This document shows positions 21,353-34,277 of a stretch of DNA of 64,000 bases, one piece after another. Origin of the DNA: Archilochus colubris (taxonomy: Eukaryota > Chordata > Aves > Apodiformes > Trochilidae); NCBI GenBank assembly GCA_023079485.1, contig CM041090.1, positions 35,924,874-35,988,873 on the forward strand, written 5' to 3'. The notes under the pieces were generated by a model. It was not told where the DNA came from, made no database searches, and saw nothing but the letters and a program-made list of their open reading frames with translations. How positions within the stretch are numbered: the first letter of the stretch is position 1; each line of letters opens with the position of its first letter. Made by a program: the position numbers and the translations under genes.

Positions 21353-24042
21353 TCTCATTTTCTGGTTCACATGAAGTAAAGAGGAAGGGTTGGTGTAGAT
21401 TGACAGAACACATGGGTGGGGGGCTGCACCAGTAGTAAACCCACACAGTTTTCTGCCACCTGGAAACCCTGGGGGTTTAGTTGTCTGTATTTGCAATGGT
21501 CTATACCTGATGCAGGAAAAAGTATTGGGCTGAGAATCCTGCAGGATCAGCTTAACTCATCCCTTTGTTGCACTTTTCAGCATCCTTTCAGTTGGAGGTG
21601 CTCAGAGCCCCATGAGGTGAGGTCAGCTCCATCAAGTGGGATGCACAGGCACATACTCAGCATTATTTTTCTCTGAACTAATAGTGATTCATGCACAGGA
21701 ACATAATTTTCTCAAGTCATTGCAAATCTCACAAGCCAAAGATATGTGTTTGAAAGAAACATTTAACACTTAAAACTGAATCCTCAATTCAAGGTGACCT
21801 TGCAGTTTTTATTAATGCTTTGATCACCTCCACGTCTATGAAATGACATTACTCGATTACCATGTGTTACATCCTCACATTTACTCATACCTCAGAGGGC
21901 CTAATTTGTGCCTCTGATGTATTTCTGAAGTAATTTCTATGGAAAGATATTTTTTAAATTCCTTTAAGCGTATAAATTATATTATTAATTCAACATACTA
22001 CTTTTGCTCCATTGTTCTTTTTTTTTTCCTGCTGTTAGACTACGTGAGGGGAAATTTAAGCTGATGAGACATTAGGAATGCATTGCTTCTGTATATCACT
22101 AAAATAAATCTTTTGTTTCCAATCTAGACCATGTGCAGGTAGGTGTTTGCTTTCCCACAGTTTGATACTTCAGGATGAAAATCCTGGTTCTGCCAAAATC
22201 AGTAGCGAATTTCTTACTGAATCAAATAGGGTGGAATCAAACCTAAAGAGATACAAAAAGGCATCTGTGTTCTGCACATTGGTCCTTCCTGCTATCTGTG
22301 CAACACATGGAGTTTGTTGATATCTCAATATGAATAAAATATCCATTGACATGTTTTATGTCTGTCTGCATATGCACTGCAGCTGGATGAACCAGTCATC
22401 ATTCCAAGATCTTAACCCTTTTGTCTGACCACAAATTACCAGCCAAGGCAGTGATTTTCATCACTGTTATTTTATTTTTCTTAAGCATGCAATGGATCAG
22501 TTTAGCAATGCAAGCTGTATTTTGTAACTCACTCACAAAGAGTCTCTTCGTGTCTGTCTTGATCCAACAGAGAACTTAAACCTGTCCTCAGAAGGGGCAA
22601 GATTTAAACTAAAAAACACACCAGCTCATAAAGAAAATTAAAATACAGAGCATTGTAAAATTTCAAGAATATCCTCCCACTTACCAGCAGCTGGAGTCTC
22701 AGACTTTCAGAGACAGAGGAGCTTCACTGGTGTTTAATAACTGCATGGTTTTCTTTTTCCTGAACTTGCCCAGTCTCCTCATAAACTCATATGAACTTCC
22801 AGCAAGTAGAACATCCTGCAGCAAGAAGTTTCTCAGCTTCACTTCACATTACATAAAAAGACACTGACTTTCATTATACCCACCATCCAAAGGGGCTGAG
22901 AACAGTAAGGCCTAAAATAGTTTCAGGGAATATTTCAGACTCCTGAATGGGAAAGGATATTTTTTCCTTTCACAGCAGTAGAAATGATACACTGTCAAAG
23001 GAGAACAGTTCATGTTCCCAACTTTGCCACTACCCATGGGCAGATCAGTGCTCTCACTCTTCCCTTACAAACTCTCTAAATTACAAGTAAATTGCAGAAA
23101 AGTCATAGCATCATTTGTTGTACAAACACTTTCATGGGTAATTATTCACCTCATCGTTGCTACAATTTCTGCTTTCTGCAGAAATTAGGCAGAGATACAG
23201 CCTCACTTACTCAACTGCTCACAAATAAACCAATGAGCCAGGCTGCAATTGCACACACTACAAAATCAATCATTGAAACTTCAGTTGGTTTGGCTCATTT
23301 GCAAGGACATGCACGAATGTATTTGTGCTGTATTTGCCTAATTCTAATATACATTCACATGCCTGTATACATTTCCATGTCAGGATACAGTCATTAGATC
23401 TATGAAATACAAACAGCTTGGGTTTGACGCTGTTCTCCCTCTCTTCCTCCCCAACACTCCTATGTTAGTATCTAGAAATAAACACCTGGTAAGATGAGGA
23501 AATGGAAGGAAATGGGATAATCTTCAGATTTCTATATGTAAGAGCTGGTAGCTACCAAACCATCTTAGGGAAAACTTATTAAGTGGCTCAGTGCACCAAG
23601 GTGACCTAACAGCCTACTCTTTAATTACCAGTAGGATGTGACATGCCACAGCACAAGGTGGTGGCACTGTAATACACATCTGGCTCCAGCCAGCACTGCC
23701 TTCGAAGAGCAGTTTTCACAACAGATGTTACCTCCCTCTGCAAACAGAAAGAAAAATATTTATGGCTTCATCCTGGGCAAAATAGTGAGTTGCAGTGGGA
23801 AAGGCTAATTCCTCCAGAGCAAATTTATTATGTGGACTTTGGCTTAGACTAAGAAATACAATAAGTCAAACACTTGGTAACTGAAAGACTTGGTCTTTCA
23901 AATTAACCATGTTTGTTTTTAAAAGACTTTCAAATAAAATGGAGATTAATTCCCTTCTTGTGATCAAATCCATTGTCATTTATTTTCTCATAAAACAAGG
24001 GCAGGATTGAACGGAAATGCTGTAAGCATGTCCAAAAGCCAA

Positions 24043-24056
24043 GTGTGTGTGTGTGT
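24043..24056. repeat. Short GT microsatellite
   Basis: Seven GT units, followed after CAGTGTCTGTGTATATAT by AT-rich sequence. Short but potentially polymorphic. Confidence 0.85.
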
Positions 24057-25833
24057 CAGTGTCTGTGTATATATTTATGGACAAAGGAATTATTTTTGGA
24101 AAAGGGTTCTTGCTTTTTGAAAGAAATCTGGTTTGTGAACCCCTCCACCAGGAATCAATATGCAAATGCTGCTACAGATGTTACCTAAGGTGCAAGCAAG
24201 ATCAAAGCAGAGCTTGCAAAGCCCAACTCCCATTGGCAAAGGTGCTGATGGTGGAGAGGGATTAAGAATAAGTAGAGCATAATAGCTCCAGCATGAAACT
24301 GCACTCCTTAGGGGTAATGCATCAACCCACACAGAAGATTGCTGAAATGCTGAAACCAGTTAGACTGGAAGGTCTGATAGGGAAATGGAGTCCATCACAC
24401 TGGAACTTCAAACAGGGTCAGATAGCACAATGATCTGCATGCCAGAGGCAGGGAAGGTAAGAGGATAGCAGAAGATCTGATACCAGGGAGACTATACATG
24501 GCCTGCTGCCAGCAGACAGGCCAGAGGCAAAAAAAAGGGATACAGTGAAGGAGAAGAGAGAAGGCATTGTCCAGCAGGAGAATCCATTACTTGGGTTCTT
24601 TCAGTTGTCATTCAAGCTACTTTAGTATACAGAATACTGCAGAATGTCATTTAAAAAAAAAATGTGCTAGCAGTGTTTTGGTTGTCTGGTCTGTTTAGTT
24701 TTTGCTAAGGTTTCTTTGCTTGCTGTTAAGTAAGTCTTGCTGGTCCAAATCACCAGATTAGCATCATAGACCTGATAACTATACACAGACTGTCTCAAGA
24801 AGGCAATACACCATCCACTCTCATCAGAAGAATAAGAAGATTGTTTGCATCCCAATAGGTTTCAGACTCACAGTCAAAAGATGAAGAATGAAGTTGTTTC
24901 CCCTAGTAAAAGTATCCTTTATAGGTCTTCTCCTGGTACAGCCTCAAAGGTGTGAGAAAGAAGGAGGTTTGCAGAAAGTCTTTGAAAAAGATATTTAAAT
25001 AAATAAATCTAACACAGAGAGAGATGCAGCTATAGAAAGCCCTGAAGCTCTTCTTCATGTCTGAGACAGAAGCAAAAACTTCAGGCTAAACAGATTCTGA
25101 GAACAAATGTCCTGAGATTCACTTAGTTGTGGGAATCACCTTGTCACACACTCTCTGGTAAATGCATTCCAGTACTCAGAGCTGCCTGGATGACAAGCAA
25201 GATTAAAAGGCCTAAGGTGAGAGAAATTTAAAGAGTATTAAAAAAAAAAAGCCTTTGTGGCAATTCTCCTTCCACGTTAGAGGTGTCTCCTACCAAAGTG
25301 CTCCCAGGAACTCTTGCACTGAGTAAGAATCAGGCTCATTGCCTTTTAAACAAGGTTTCAGGACATAAATGTACACTGCACCTTTCACGTTTCTTCTCTC
25401 ATTGCTTATATCATAATGAGCAGACCTTGTCACAGGACCCAGAAGATTACATTTCCCATCTGTTACAGACAGCACAGAGCAATGGTTTTACATTACCATG
25501 GAGGATTCAGGAGCTGTGTTCAGAAAAGTCTATTAGGAATGCACACTGACAGGAGATTCCAATTAGGCAGCAGAGGAAAGGAAAAGAAAAATCTAGAAAA
25601 GGGACTGCATTAAAAAGTTTGGCTCTGAGTCTTTATTTCCTGGAAAACTAGAGTGTTTTGGGTTAGTTCTTCAGCGGGTGAAAATACAGAACTCTTTAAG
25701 CAGTAAGGACAGCACCAAGAGTGAGACTGAGTATGTGGCCATGAGCTATTCTCCAACAGAAATGAAAATTATCCTCTTGTGTAATTTTGCACAGAAAAGT
25801 TAAAGAAATTTATTTTACTGATTCAGTTTATCT

Positions 25834-25908
25834 AAACAGGAAGGTCAGGGACTCTGCTTGGAGAAGGCTGAGTTTAAATCACACCTGGTAAACAGGAAGG
25901 GCAGGGAC
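25834..25908. repeat. 19-bp direct repeat, spaced duplication
   Basis: aaacaggaaggtcagggac at 25834-25852 recurs at 25890-25908 with one change (t to g), giving 18 of 19 matches and a period of 56 bases. The intervening 37 bases are not obviously duplicated. Confidence 0.85.
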
Positions 25909-27719
25909 CAGAGTGACAAGCCCAAACTGGGTATGTTGGAAATCCATGAGCAAAATAGTAACCGGATGAGTCTGTCACCACTTTGTAGAGTACCTTATCT
26001 GAAAGCAGTCCCATGAGGACAGGGGACCCAAAAAGCATGAATTCTACCTCACAACCTATGATATTCATCTCCTCCTTTAGTCTCTGGCCCACCATGACAG
26101 GGTTGACCCTTTGTCCTGATCTTGAAAGGAAACCAGCTTGGGAAGGGCCTCTGCCATTAGCCCTCAGCTTCAGCTTTAATCACAAACACTGGCTAAAGAT
26201 CAAACCCCCTCTCCCTATTCCCTTTTTCATGCACTTTCTCCTTTTAACTTTGAATGTATTTTCTACCTTTTATGTTCTGTGTAGCAAATAAAATAGAAAG
26301 CATCTAGTATATATGGCAAGTGCTGGTCATTCTCCAAAGCTACTCTGAGCTCGTGAGATGCATAAAGAAAATATATTAAAAATTTAGTAATGGTAAAATT
26401 AACAATTGCTCTACTTCTGGCTGAAGCACCAGCCTAAGAGAAGGCCTGCACTTTGCTTCAAGAGCTCTCAACCTCAAGAGCTCTCTCTGATGTGATGCCT
26501 GGCCTAGATCTGATTTGTGCTTGCCCAAAAGCAAGATGGACAGTAAGAAAAGGCAGACCTAAAAGTGAGATCCATTTGCAGCTGGTAAAAGAAAAGGAGG
26601 TAAAAGACTCCTCACAGGCATCTTTTTTTTTCCCCTTTCCTTTTGGCATACTATTCTGGAAGGAAGCAGGATCAGAGTCTCAGAGCCAGAGCAGCCCAAG
26701 TCAATCTCACCTAACCTTCTCCTCCAAAACACCATGGTTGCCTTCTTTATTGCTTTCAAAAAGGACTGCAAACAAGGCAGTGGGTTTTCTTAATTCAGTA
26801 ATTAAATAATGCAATCACAAGGAACAGGTCCTGTTACAATATCATATTTTTATATTCTTCACATTTTATATTTGGTTTTGTCTTTTCCTATGCCTTTAAG
26901 AAAAAGGCTGAAGGTGACTATTTGAGCCAGAAGCCAGGAGGTAAAGTCTTTGCACTCAAAGCTTGTACTGAGGTAGGTGTTAAATATTGCACAAGTGACA
27001 GAATTCACCTCTGAGACTCTGGGTCCTTCCCATACTTTCAAATTAAGCAGTCAAAACCACACGCAAGAGCACCCATCAGTGAACCATGGCTGAGACTGAA
27101 ACCGCCATTTGCCCACTAAGCAGCAAGTGCTGCCAACACTTTGTGTCTAAGCACTACCGGCTACAGCTCTAGGAGTTTCTCTCTGAAAGTGCATTTTTTG
27201 TCAGAGCACACGAAAGCCCCAGGGCAAGCAAAGCTTTGACCTCAGGAGAGACAGGACTGAGCAGCCCCAGATCCCCACCCACCTCTTCATTGCCCCAAAA
27301 GTCCAAGTCTTGCAACAAGGTCATGCAAGCACAGCATGGTCAGCTGCAGCCCTGGGCATGCCAACAGAGCAAGGTACAAGAAGGACATCCTGCAGCACAG
27401 AAATGGCAAGCAGAGCACCATGGCTCCTCTCTATCAGCCCAGAGCACAAACCCACCTCCCAGCCCATTTTAGTGGCTAAGGAGAAACAAGGAGCTCCAGG
27501 GTTTACTTTGGACCCCTCTGCCACAGGCATTCCAGAGATGGTGATGGGAGAAAATGCAACAGCATTAGCATTTACTCCCCTGCCACTGTGTGATACAGAA
27601 TGTCTAAACATAGGAAAGAAAAAAGGTCATTGCCTTTCCATCATCCTTCCTAAAGCCTTATTTGGTGGGCAATCAAGAGCGATGCTTTTGAGGAAGCCAC
27701 ACAACAGAGAAGCTCCAGG

Positions 27720-27755
27720 AAAGGCACCAAAGGAGGCAAAGGCACCAAAGGAAGC
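27720..27755. repeat. Two-copy 18-bp tandem repeat
   Basis: aaaggcaccaaaggaggc is followed directly by aaaggcaccaaaggaagc (17 of 18 identical). The unit is a multiple of three and lies in the open frame 27310-27852, giving KAPKEAKAPKEA. Confidence 0.9.
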
Positions 27756-28358
27756 AGCTGCTACTCAGAGCACAAATGCTATAGATGAGCAGGTTCTGTG
27801 CTTCCATCAGCTGGTGGAAGACTCTTTCAAGGGAGGCTTGCAGGTCCCCTAGGTATAAAACTTGAAACTCCTACTTGATCATGCATTCCTCCGCATGCAA
27901 ACCTGTTCCAAACTTCAAAGCAAGTGCTGAGTGGCCAGACTACACAATCAAGCTTTGTACACAAAAACTGAGTTACAAATTAAGCAGGATGGAAAGAGGG
28001 AGAGAAAGGGGGTCACCTGGTCACGTTGTGAGCACGGGAACAGTATGCTCACAAGTAAACTTACTACACATCATTATGGTCACATATGTTCACTATCTGG
28101 AGGAGCCCCTTCACCTCCTAGCAAGGCAGGACAGATGTGTCCAAAATCAATTCACCTAATTGCCCTCTATTTTTTGGGCATCACCTTTTTTCCCTTGCTT
28201 CCAGATCTGAAAGTTCAATTTGCCAGGATAATGTCCCCTGCACGCATGGAATCTTTCAAAGTTAAAGCATCTGTCTCTTAGCAACTGAAGAGGCTTGAAG
28301 GATATTTTTTTTTCCCTTATACCCACTGAGACATGTCAATTACCTGCCCCTCTGCTCC

Positions 28359-28382
28359 AAAAAAAAAAAAAAAAAAAAAAAA
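28359..28382. repeat. Poly(A) tract, 24 A
   Basis: Uninterrupted run of 24 A. No recognisable retrotransposed sequence lies immediately upstream, so I do not read it as the tail of a processed copy. Confidence 0.95.
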
Positions 28383-31300
28383 GGACTAGGCATCCCCTTC
28401 ACTGCCCCCACCCCAGCACAAAATGCATAAAAGATAACTCCTTGCAGGGGGGAAAAAAACCCCATCACCTGGCCAAGGAGGAACAGCTCAGGCAAGCTGC
28501 TCTGCTCTTCTGTCCAGAGGCACTGACTCCAGGAAAAGAGATTCATATAGATGCTTGGTACAGTAAGAGGAGTGGCTATGCCAGGAGGGATCCATTGTGC
28601 TGAGATCTGAGAATCTTGCCCCCTTTGACTGCAGTGGGTGGAAAGGGTCTTTGAAGTTAGACACAGTTCTCCTGGTTTAGGGTAGATGTCCCTCAGGAGG
28701 TGTAACTCAAGGCTGAGAGGGGACAGCACTTCAGTAAGGACACAGGCACAGGGAACAATAGTCAAGGGACCATAGCTCTTCCCAAGCAGAGTCTTGGCTG
28801 CTCCCCAAGGAAGAAACAGCCCAGGAGGCAAAGGTGACTCTAGCTCAGGCAGTGCCTTCACTAACAGAGCACAGTCTCACAGAGTCTGAATACAGTGGGC
28901 AGAGGCAGATGCTGGTAGAAGCTCCCATCAATAGCCCAAGACCAGGCAGGGGGTGCAGCAGATCTGAGGGACAAACAGAGTCTCATCAATAACTAATGTA
29001 GCCACGGCCACGGGCAGGGCTGAAAACAAGGTTACAACATGAATCCTAAGTTCATCCAGAAGTCATGGCCAAACACAGACCTAGAGACAATCTACAGCAT
29101 ACATTCAGGATGTGCAACCATGAGACCAGGTACCTACAACATAGCACCAAGGGCCACCCAGAAGCACAGTTCAAGTAGAGACTGAAAGCCCAGAGCTTGA
29201 GCTTAAATAGCAGGAGTATGGGTCCCAGGAGAGTATAATCAGAGCCATTAAGGACTATTAATTCCCTCAGGGACCTGACAATGGGTTTGGAAGCAGTGGA
29301 ATCTGGTATGGGTCACATCTGAAATTTCCTCCCCCATGCCACACCTATTGCTCTGCTGGATAACACCCTGCAGCAGCATCCAGGCCATATTGTCCCCTCT
29401 TCCTTCAGCTTGGTACATCAGGAAGAACACCCATCTCACACAAACCACCAACATTGGTATGAGAGAGCATCTTCTGCACAGAGGTGCAGGACTAGAATCC
29501 CTAAGGGAGGCCCAAAATTGACCCCAGTTTTGTCAAGCAGTGAGCATCTTTACCACGTTGAACAGGTAAGCAACGTGGAAAGGCCCTTCCCTACTGAAGT
29601 GGAGCCCTAACAGAGTTCCTCAGCCCTCCCACTATTCCTCTAAAGTTAAAAATCTGTTTAAGCTCATATGCTAGCACAGGGTACATCTGACACTACAAAA
29701 GCAGTTAAACTTGACAGCATAATTTGAAGGGCATTACAGAGATCTTTAGTGTAAATAGCAGGGATCTCCAGTGTAAATAAGGGGATGCTGAGGTGGCTGG
29801 TGAGCCAACCTGAGCTGACTCAGCCAAGCCTGGGATAAGGCAGGATTCAATGATCTTTAACAGAAAATTGAGACATTTCCTCCTCCACCTCACCTTCAAT
29901 TGTGCTTTTAAAAATCTGAATGGAGGGATCAAGTGGGTCACATTTCTGGCTAGATTCCCATCTCTGATTCAAGTGCAGCACTGTCCACTACACAGATTTT
30001 TAAAGGATCAAGATACACTTGAAATAATTTGTGCTGTAATTAGCAGCATTGCCTGCAATTTTGATTTCATCTCTAGTAAACAGAATCTATTAAATATTCA
30101 CTGCTGTTCCAAGGTGTTTATTATGCAGTATTTACAAGTTTCTGTTCAACCTTTGACAGGTTTTACTAGAATAAAAATACATGGTACAAAAATAAATCTA
30201 TATCTACTTGTGCCCTTCTTCACACAGTAAATGCAACCTTACCAGCCCAACCTGACTTAACATCTTCTTGTATTAAAGAGATTGAAAAAACAGGAAGCAT
30301 TCACATACAGAGGAAAGGTAATCCACTTTTAGAGATTTCTGTCTGCAAGCAACGGGACAGGCCAAAAATGTTAAGTTAGGAAATAGATAATTCAATGGCA
30401 GTTGTGGAAACAGGAGTCTTCTTTGCAACATTTACATCTCCCAGTAACTCCACACACAGATGTGAGCACACATAGCTCACATACTTGCTGACACAACACA
30501 GCCTGAGAAACTGGGTGTGAAAAGAGGCAAGGCCAGAACTCATAAGTGCTTTAAAAAAACAGTGATGTCAAGTGATTTGGGCATCCAAGCTCAGCCAGCA
30601 GGCAGGATGCTGAGTAAGCAAAATAAGATGGTAATGGCAAGCAATTGTGCTGCTGAATTTGAGCAAGCTGCAAATGGACAAGACAGATCCAGCAAAAAAC
30701 CTACAGAGAGCAACAGTTTCAGCCTAATGCATCTCTCCTCTTTTAGCAGTACTGATTATTCCTTCAAGGTCACTTCAGCCTCAAAGAAAAGTGAACAGAA
30801 GGAGCTGGCTCAGAAAACTCATCTCACATGTCCCAGTCCTTCTCTTATGGCTGGGAAGCGGCATATGGGATGCCACCCCATGCTCACAACACAGATCTCC
30901 ATTTCTAGAGTACACATAGCAAAGATCACTACATGGACCTAAAGAAAAGCAGGATGAAAACTTCCCCAAGACTGAAGAATTTCTGTGAACTAGAATAGCT
31001 TTTCTTTTAGACTTAGAACAATTCTGAGATGCAGTGAGAAGGCACAAAGTAGGTCTGGTCTACTGTAATCTGTTGAAAAAAATAAGACACAAACCAACTG
31101 TCTTTCCAATCATTCTAAATGTCCCATCAGGAATATAAAGCTAAAAGTCCCAGACATCACACATCCTTTTTAAAATTACTTTTGTTCCTGTTTAAAATTA
31201 TGTTACTGCAAGTTTATTATTGTTTACACCATCTGCTGGTCAGTTACCAGTGTGGGGCTAGTAATTATTTGCAAAACTCAGGGAACATCAGCAGTGAAAA

Positions 31301-32400
31301 GGACAGCATTGTTTTGAGGTTATTTTTATTACTTCCTAAAAGGAACATAGCCCACCAAGACTATTTAGTTTGCATAAACCTTATAATCTTTTCTAACAAA
31401 TCATGTACAGACATATTTCCCAGTGTCTGCTGAACATGGTGATAGCAAATACATGTAGGCACAGAATGTAATTTGGAGAATATTTTTGTTTTATTTATAA
31501 CATGGAAGTGAACAGGATGGTCTGTTTGCAGTTGCCATGGAAATTTCTGGCATTAGCTCACTTCTTACCAAAGAGGAAGCAAAGAGCTTTTCACTTTCTG
31601 CTATTTAACCTCTTTTAATATTAAAATCCTATATACAGCACTAGTAGAAACCTCTCCTCTTTGGAAGGTCAAGGGCATTCCAGCTATCATTGCTAAAAAG
31701 AAATTAGCTGTTTTGAGAACTGTGCATATGCTCTGAGAACATGATATTTCTTGAAACAGATTGAGCTCATCTGCTTAGATGCATTTCTTTTTTTGTTTTT
31801 ATTTTTTTTAGTATTTAGAAGTCTGAATTTTGAAATAAGAAAACCTAGAAAATGATGGGCTAAGGAAGTTAATGTGAATCCACATAATTCCTCCCAACTT
31901 TTCCTTCCCACATCGTTGCTCTCTGATGTAGTCCTAAGGGAAAGAGAGTATCACCAGTAACAAACATCTGTATGACACTGACCACCCTCTCCAGTCTTCG
32001 AGTTCAAACGACAAAGGCAACACAAAATCCCCCCCTCCCTTGCAGAACTATGACCTTGAAGAGGGAGAGGTGACTCAATGAAGTACCTTGGTATTTCACT
32101 TTTACATTTGCAGCTAGTGGCAGGAGAAAAGTTTCTAGTTAACATAAAGTTAGGTAAAAGAATAAATCCCCTGTCGGATATGAGAGAAAAATTTTGTTTT
32201 GGTGAATTCACACTCTGCCTTTCTGATCTAACAATCACGAAGTAGCAACACTAATCTCTACCAGCTCAGGGCTGTCAAGGCTGGGTGTCCTCTGGAGCCA
32301 GTGAAGCACAGAAAAGAAGTATCCACCTTGACTCAATCAGTGGTATTTTAGAGTTACAGAAAATCCAATTTTGCTTCAAAGTCTGATTATTGTTTGGGAA

Positions 32401-32510
32401 TACAAACAAACAGCAGCAACAACAACAAAAAAAAAAAACAAAAAACAAAAAAAAACCAAAAAAAAAAACAAACAAAAAAAAACCAACAAACAAAACAACC
32501 TCCCACCAAC
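32401..32510. repeat. A/C-only low-complexity tract (CAG/CAA to CAAA)
   Basis: About 110 bases, beginning with CAGCAGCAACAACAACAA and passing into A-runs separated by single C or CC. Apart from the two G of the CAG units it is A/C only. Confidence 0.9.
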
Positions 32511-33574
32511 ATTTATTTAAACTAAATCATGTCTTTTAAGAAAAGATCTGAAAATTTCTGGTGACAGAAGCCCCACCAGCACCTTGGCAGACTGGAGGAG
32601 GGGCTAATCCCTCTGTTTGATGGAGAGAGGTTCCTCATTTAGCCCATCTAGAACAGGAAGGGGACAGGTCTGCTTGGGGGAGACAGGAAGGATAATTTTT
32701 TCTAAAGCACGTAGTTCCTCCTCTTCCTTAATATGCCCCAAGTATCAAGGATGTAATAATGTATAGTTCTAAATAGAATAAATGAAAAAATCAAGAACAA
32801 CAGCTTCCTTACCAAAACAATGTCTCCTCTTTCCAGACAATCACAGATGCTTAATATAATCTTAAATAAAGAAAAAAAAAAAATCCATCTAAATGCTAAG
32901 AAGCAAAGAAGTCCTTCACCCACCTTGGCTTTTATTAGATCATACACAGTATCATATTTCAGCCATCCCCTGCCCCTCTGTCTCCTGCCCAGGCCTCCTG
33001 CTACTCATTTTTCACTTGGCACTTTGTCGTCTCCTGCAGCCTCGTGGTGTTTGCAGTACCAGACCATGGCGTATGGCATGTGATGATTCCTGATCTCCAT
33101 GCATCTGCTAAAGCAGCTGTATGCAGGCTCAGCTCTGTCTGGCAGGGCACAGAACTGCTGCATTCAGCCTTAGAGCACCTCCTGCCTCCATCCCTGATGA
33201 CAGCAGCATCCAGCTTTGTGAAAGAGGAGTTACCAGCCAGTGGGGCAGGGGCCTGCCAGGACCTTACATAGCTGAAACCAATTCAGGATTTTACTGTTAG
33301 GTGAGGAAATTAAAAAAGCTACAGGGAAAAAAATAAAGTGGACTCCTGGCACTCTGTTCAGAGGTGAGCTGCAAATAACCTGTCAGTAATGCAGGTCAGG
33401 TGCCAAGTGCCCTTCCCGTCATCATTACCTGGGGCAGTCAGCACCTGCCTGTGCTTTCATCTCACCTCTCCAAACACACAGAGGCATGAGTGTGGATAAA
33501 AAGAGCAGTTCATCTTTAACAGGGAACTCTTAGAGTCGATAGATTGCTTAACTGGCAAATAAGACAGCGCTTTG

Positions 33575-33732
33575 GACAGAGGTGAAATGTGGAGATCATC
33601 TCTCTATTACAAGAGCCCGGCAGCAGCAGTCAGCACCAGCTGGAAATTGTACAGGGTCTTATCAGGCCAGGCTGTCAGGAGGGAGTTGCAATAATCTAAT
33701 CTTGATGTGAGAAATGCACGGGTAACCAATTC
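33575..33732. repeat. Probable ancient dispersed repeat (family not named)
   Basis: The succession 'acagaggtgaaatgtggaga', 'cagcagcagtcagcaccagc', 'aggccaggctgtcaggag', 'ggagttgcaataatctaatc' and 'ttgatgtgagaaatgcac' follows the block order of an old vertebrate repeat that I remember in the form 'gcagcattctg..agctgg..., gttgcaataatccag..., gatgac..gcatgga'. No frame is open. It may equally be a conserved unique element that happens to resemble it. Recognition is from memory of block order only. Confidence 0.4.
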
Positions 33733-34244
33733 AAGGTCAGGACAGCTACAGACCATAGATATTTGTTAAAAGATAAAAGAGCCTCTGAAATAACTTTCAA
33801 GATCTTGATTTGCTGAAGTAGGCAGACTAAAAAATATATTAAAAATATAATAGTAATTAAAAAAACAAATCTGTTTTCCAATGGGGGAAAGTGCAGGTAG
33901 CAGTGATGGGCAAAAGAGTGTTTCACCTCAGACAGAGCTGCTTTTCAGCAGTGTTTTAGATGGTGATCCATCTGCGTCATTTGTAAGGAACAGTAATAGG
34001 CTGCCAATATTTTAATAAGAAGCTGCCACAGAATTCCCTCTCAGCTGTGATAAATCTGCAGGCTCCAGGGAAGGGCTGTTTGTGGAAGGAATGGGTGAGA
34101 AATTAGAAATCTACCCATTTTTCTTCCCTTTCCCACTGAAACGTGCTTCAGCAAACCAGACCCAGTGAAGGAGATGCTGATACTTTAAGGTACACCCACT
34201 CTGTGTGCTGGAAAGCCATGAGCTTCCTCCAGAAGCTATTTCAG

Positions 34245-34277
34245 CTCATTAGCACACACTGTGTCTGTGCTAATGAG
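34245..34277. promoter_or_regulatory. Perfect 12-bp inverted repeat with TAAT cores
   Basis: Arms ctcattagcaca (34245-34256) and tgtgctaatgag (34266-34277) are exact reverse complements around a 9-base spacer. Each arm holds an ATTA/TAAT core of the kind bound by homeodomain proteins. The dyad is seen. A regulatory role is inference. Confidence 0.35.

Larger units (their letters stand above)
21353..33574. other. Long unique non-coding stretch
   Basis: No gene supported. Frames of 173 codons at 28340-28861 (-), 180 codons at 27310-27852 (+), 141 codons at 30517-30942 (+) and 126 codons at 29850-30230 (+) show no family resemblance. The first includes a Phe run made by the complement of the A tract at 28359. 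Local structure includes a GT run (24043-24056), a 19-bp direct duplication (25834/25890), an 18-bp tandem (27720), a stem-loop (29553-29578), an A/C tract (32401-32510) and an RFX-like half site at 31531. Confidence 0.55.

Noticed and set aside
28359..28382. Poly(A) tract as the tail of a processed pseudogene
   Set aside because: No gene-like sequence upstream and no target-site duplication seen. CR1 machinery rarely produces processed copies in birds.
28340..28861. 173-codon open frame (-) with a Phe run
   Set aside because: The Phe run is only the complement of the 24-A tract, and the rest shows no recognisable protein.
32275..32493. Phe/Cys-rich minus-strand frame resembling a transmembrane protein
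   Set aside because: It is the complement of the A/C tract at 32401-32510.
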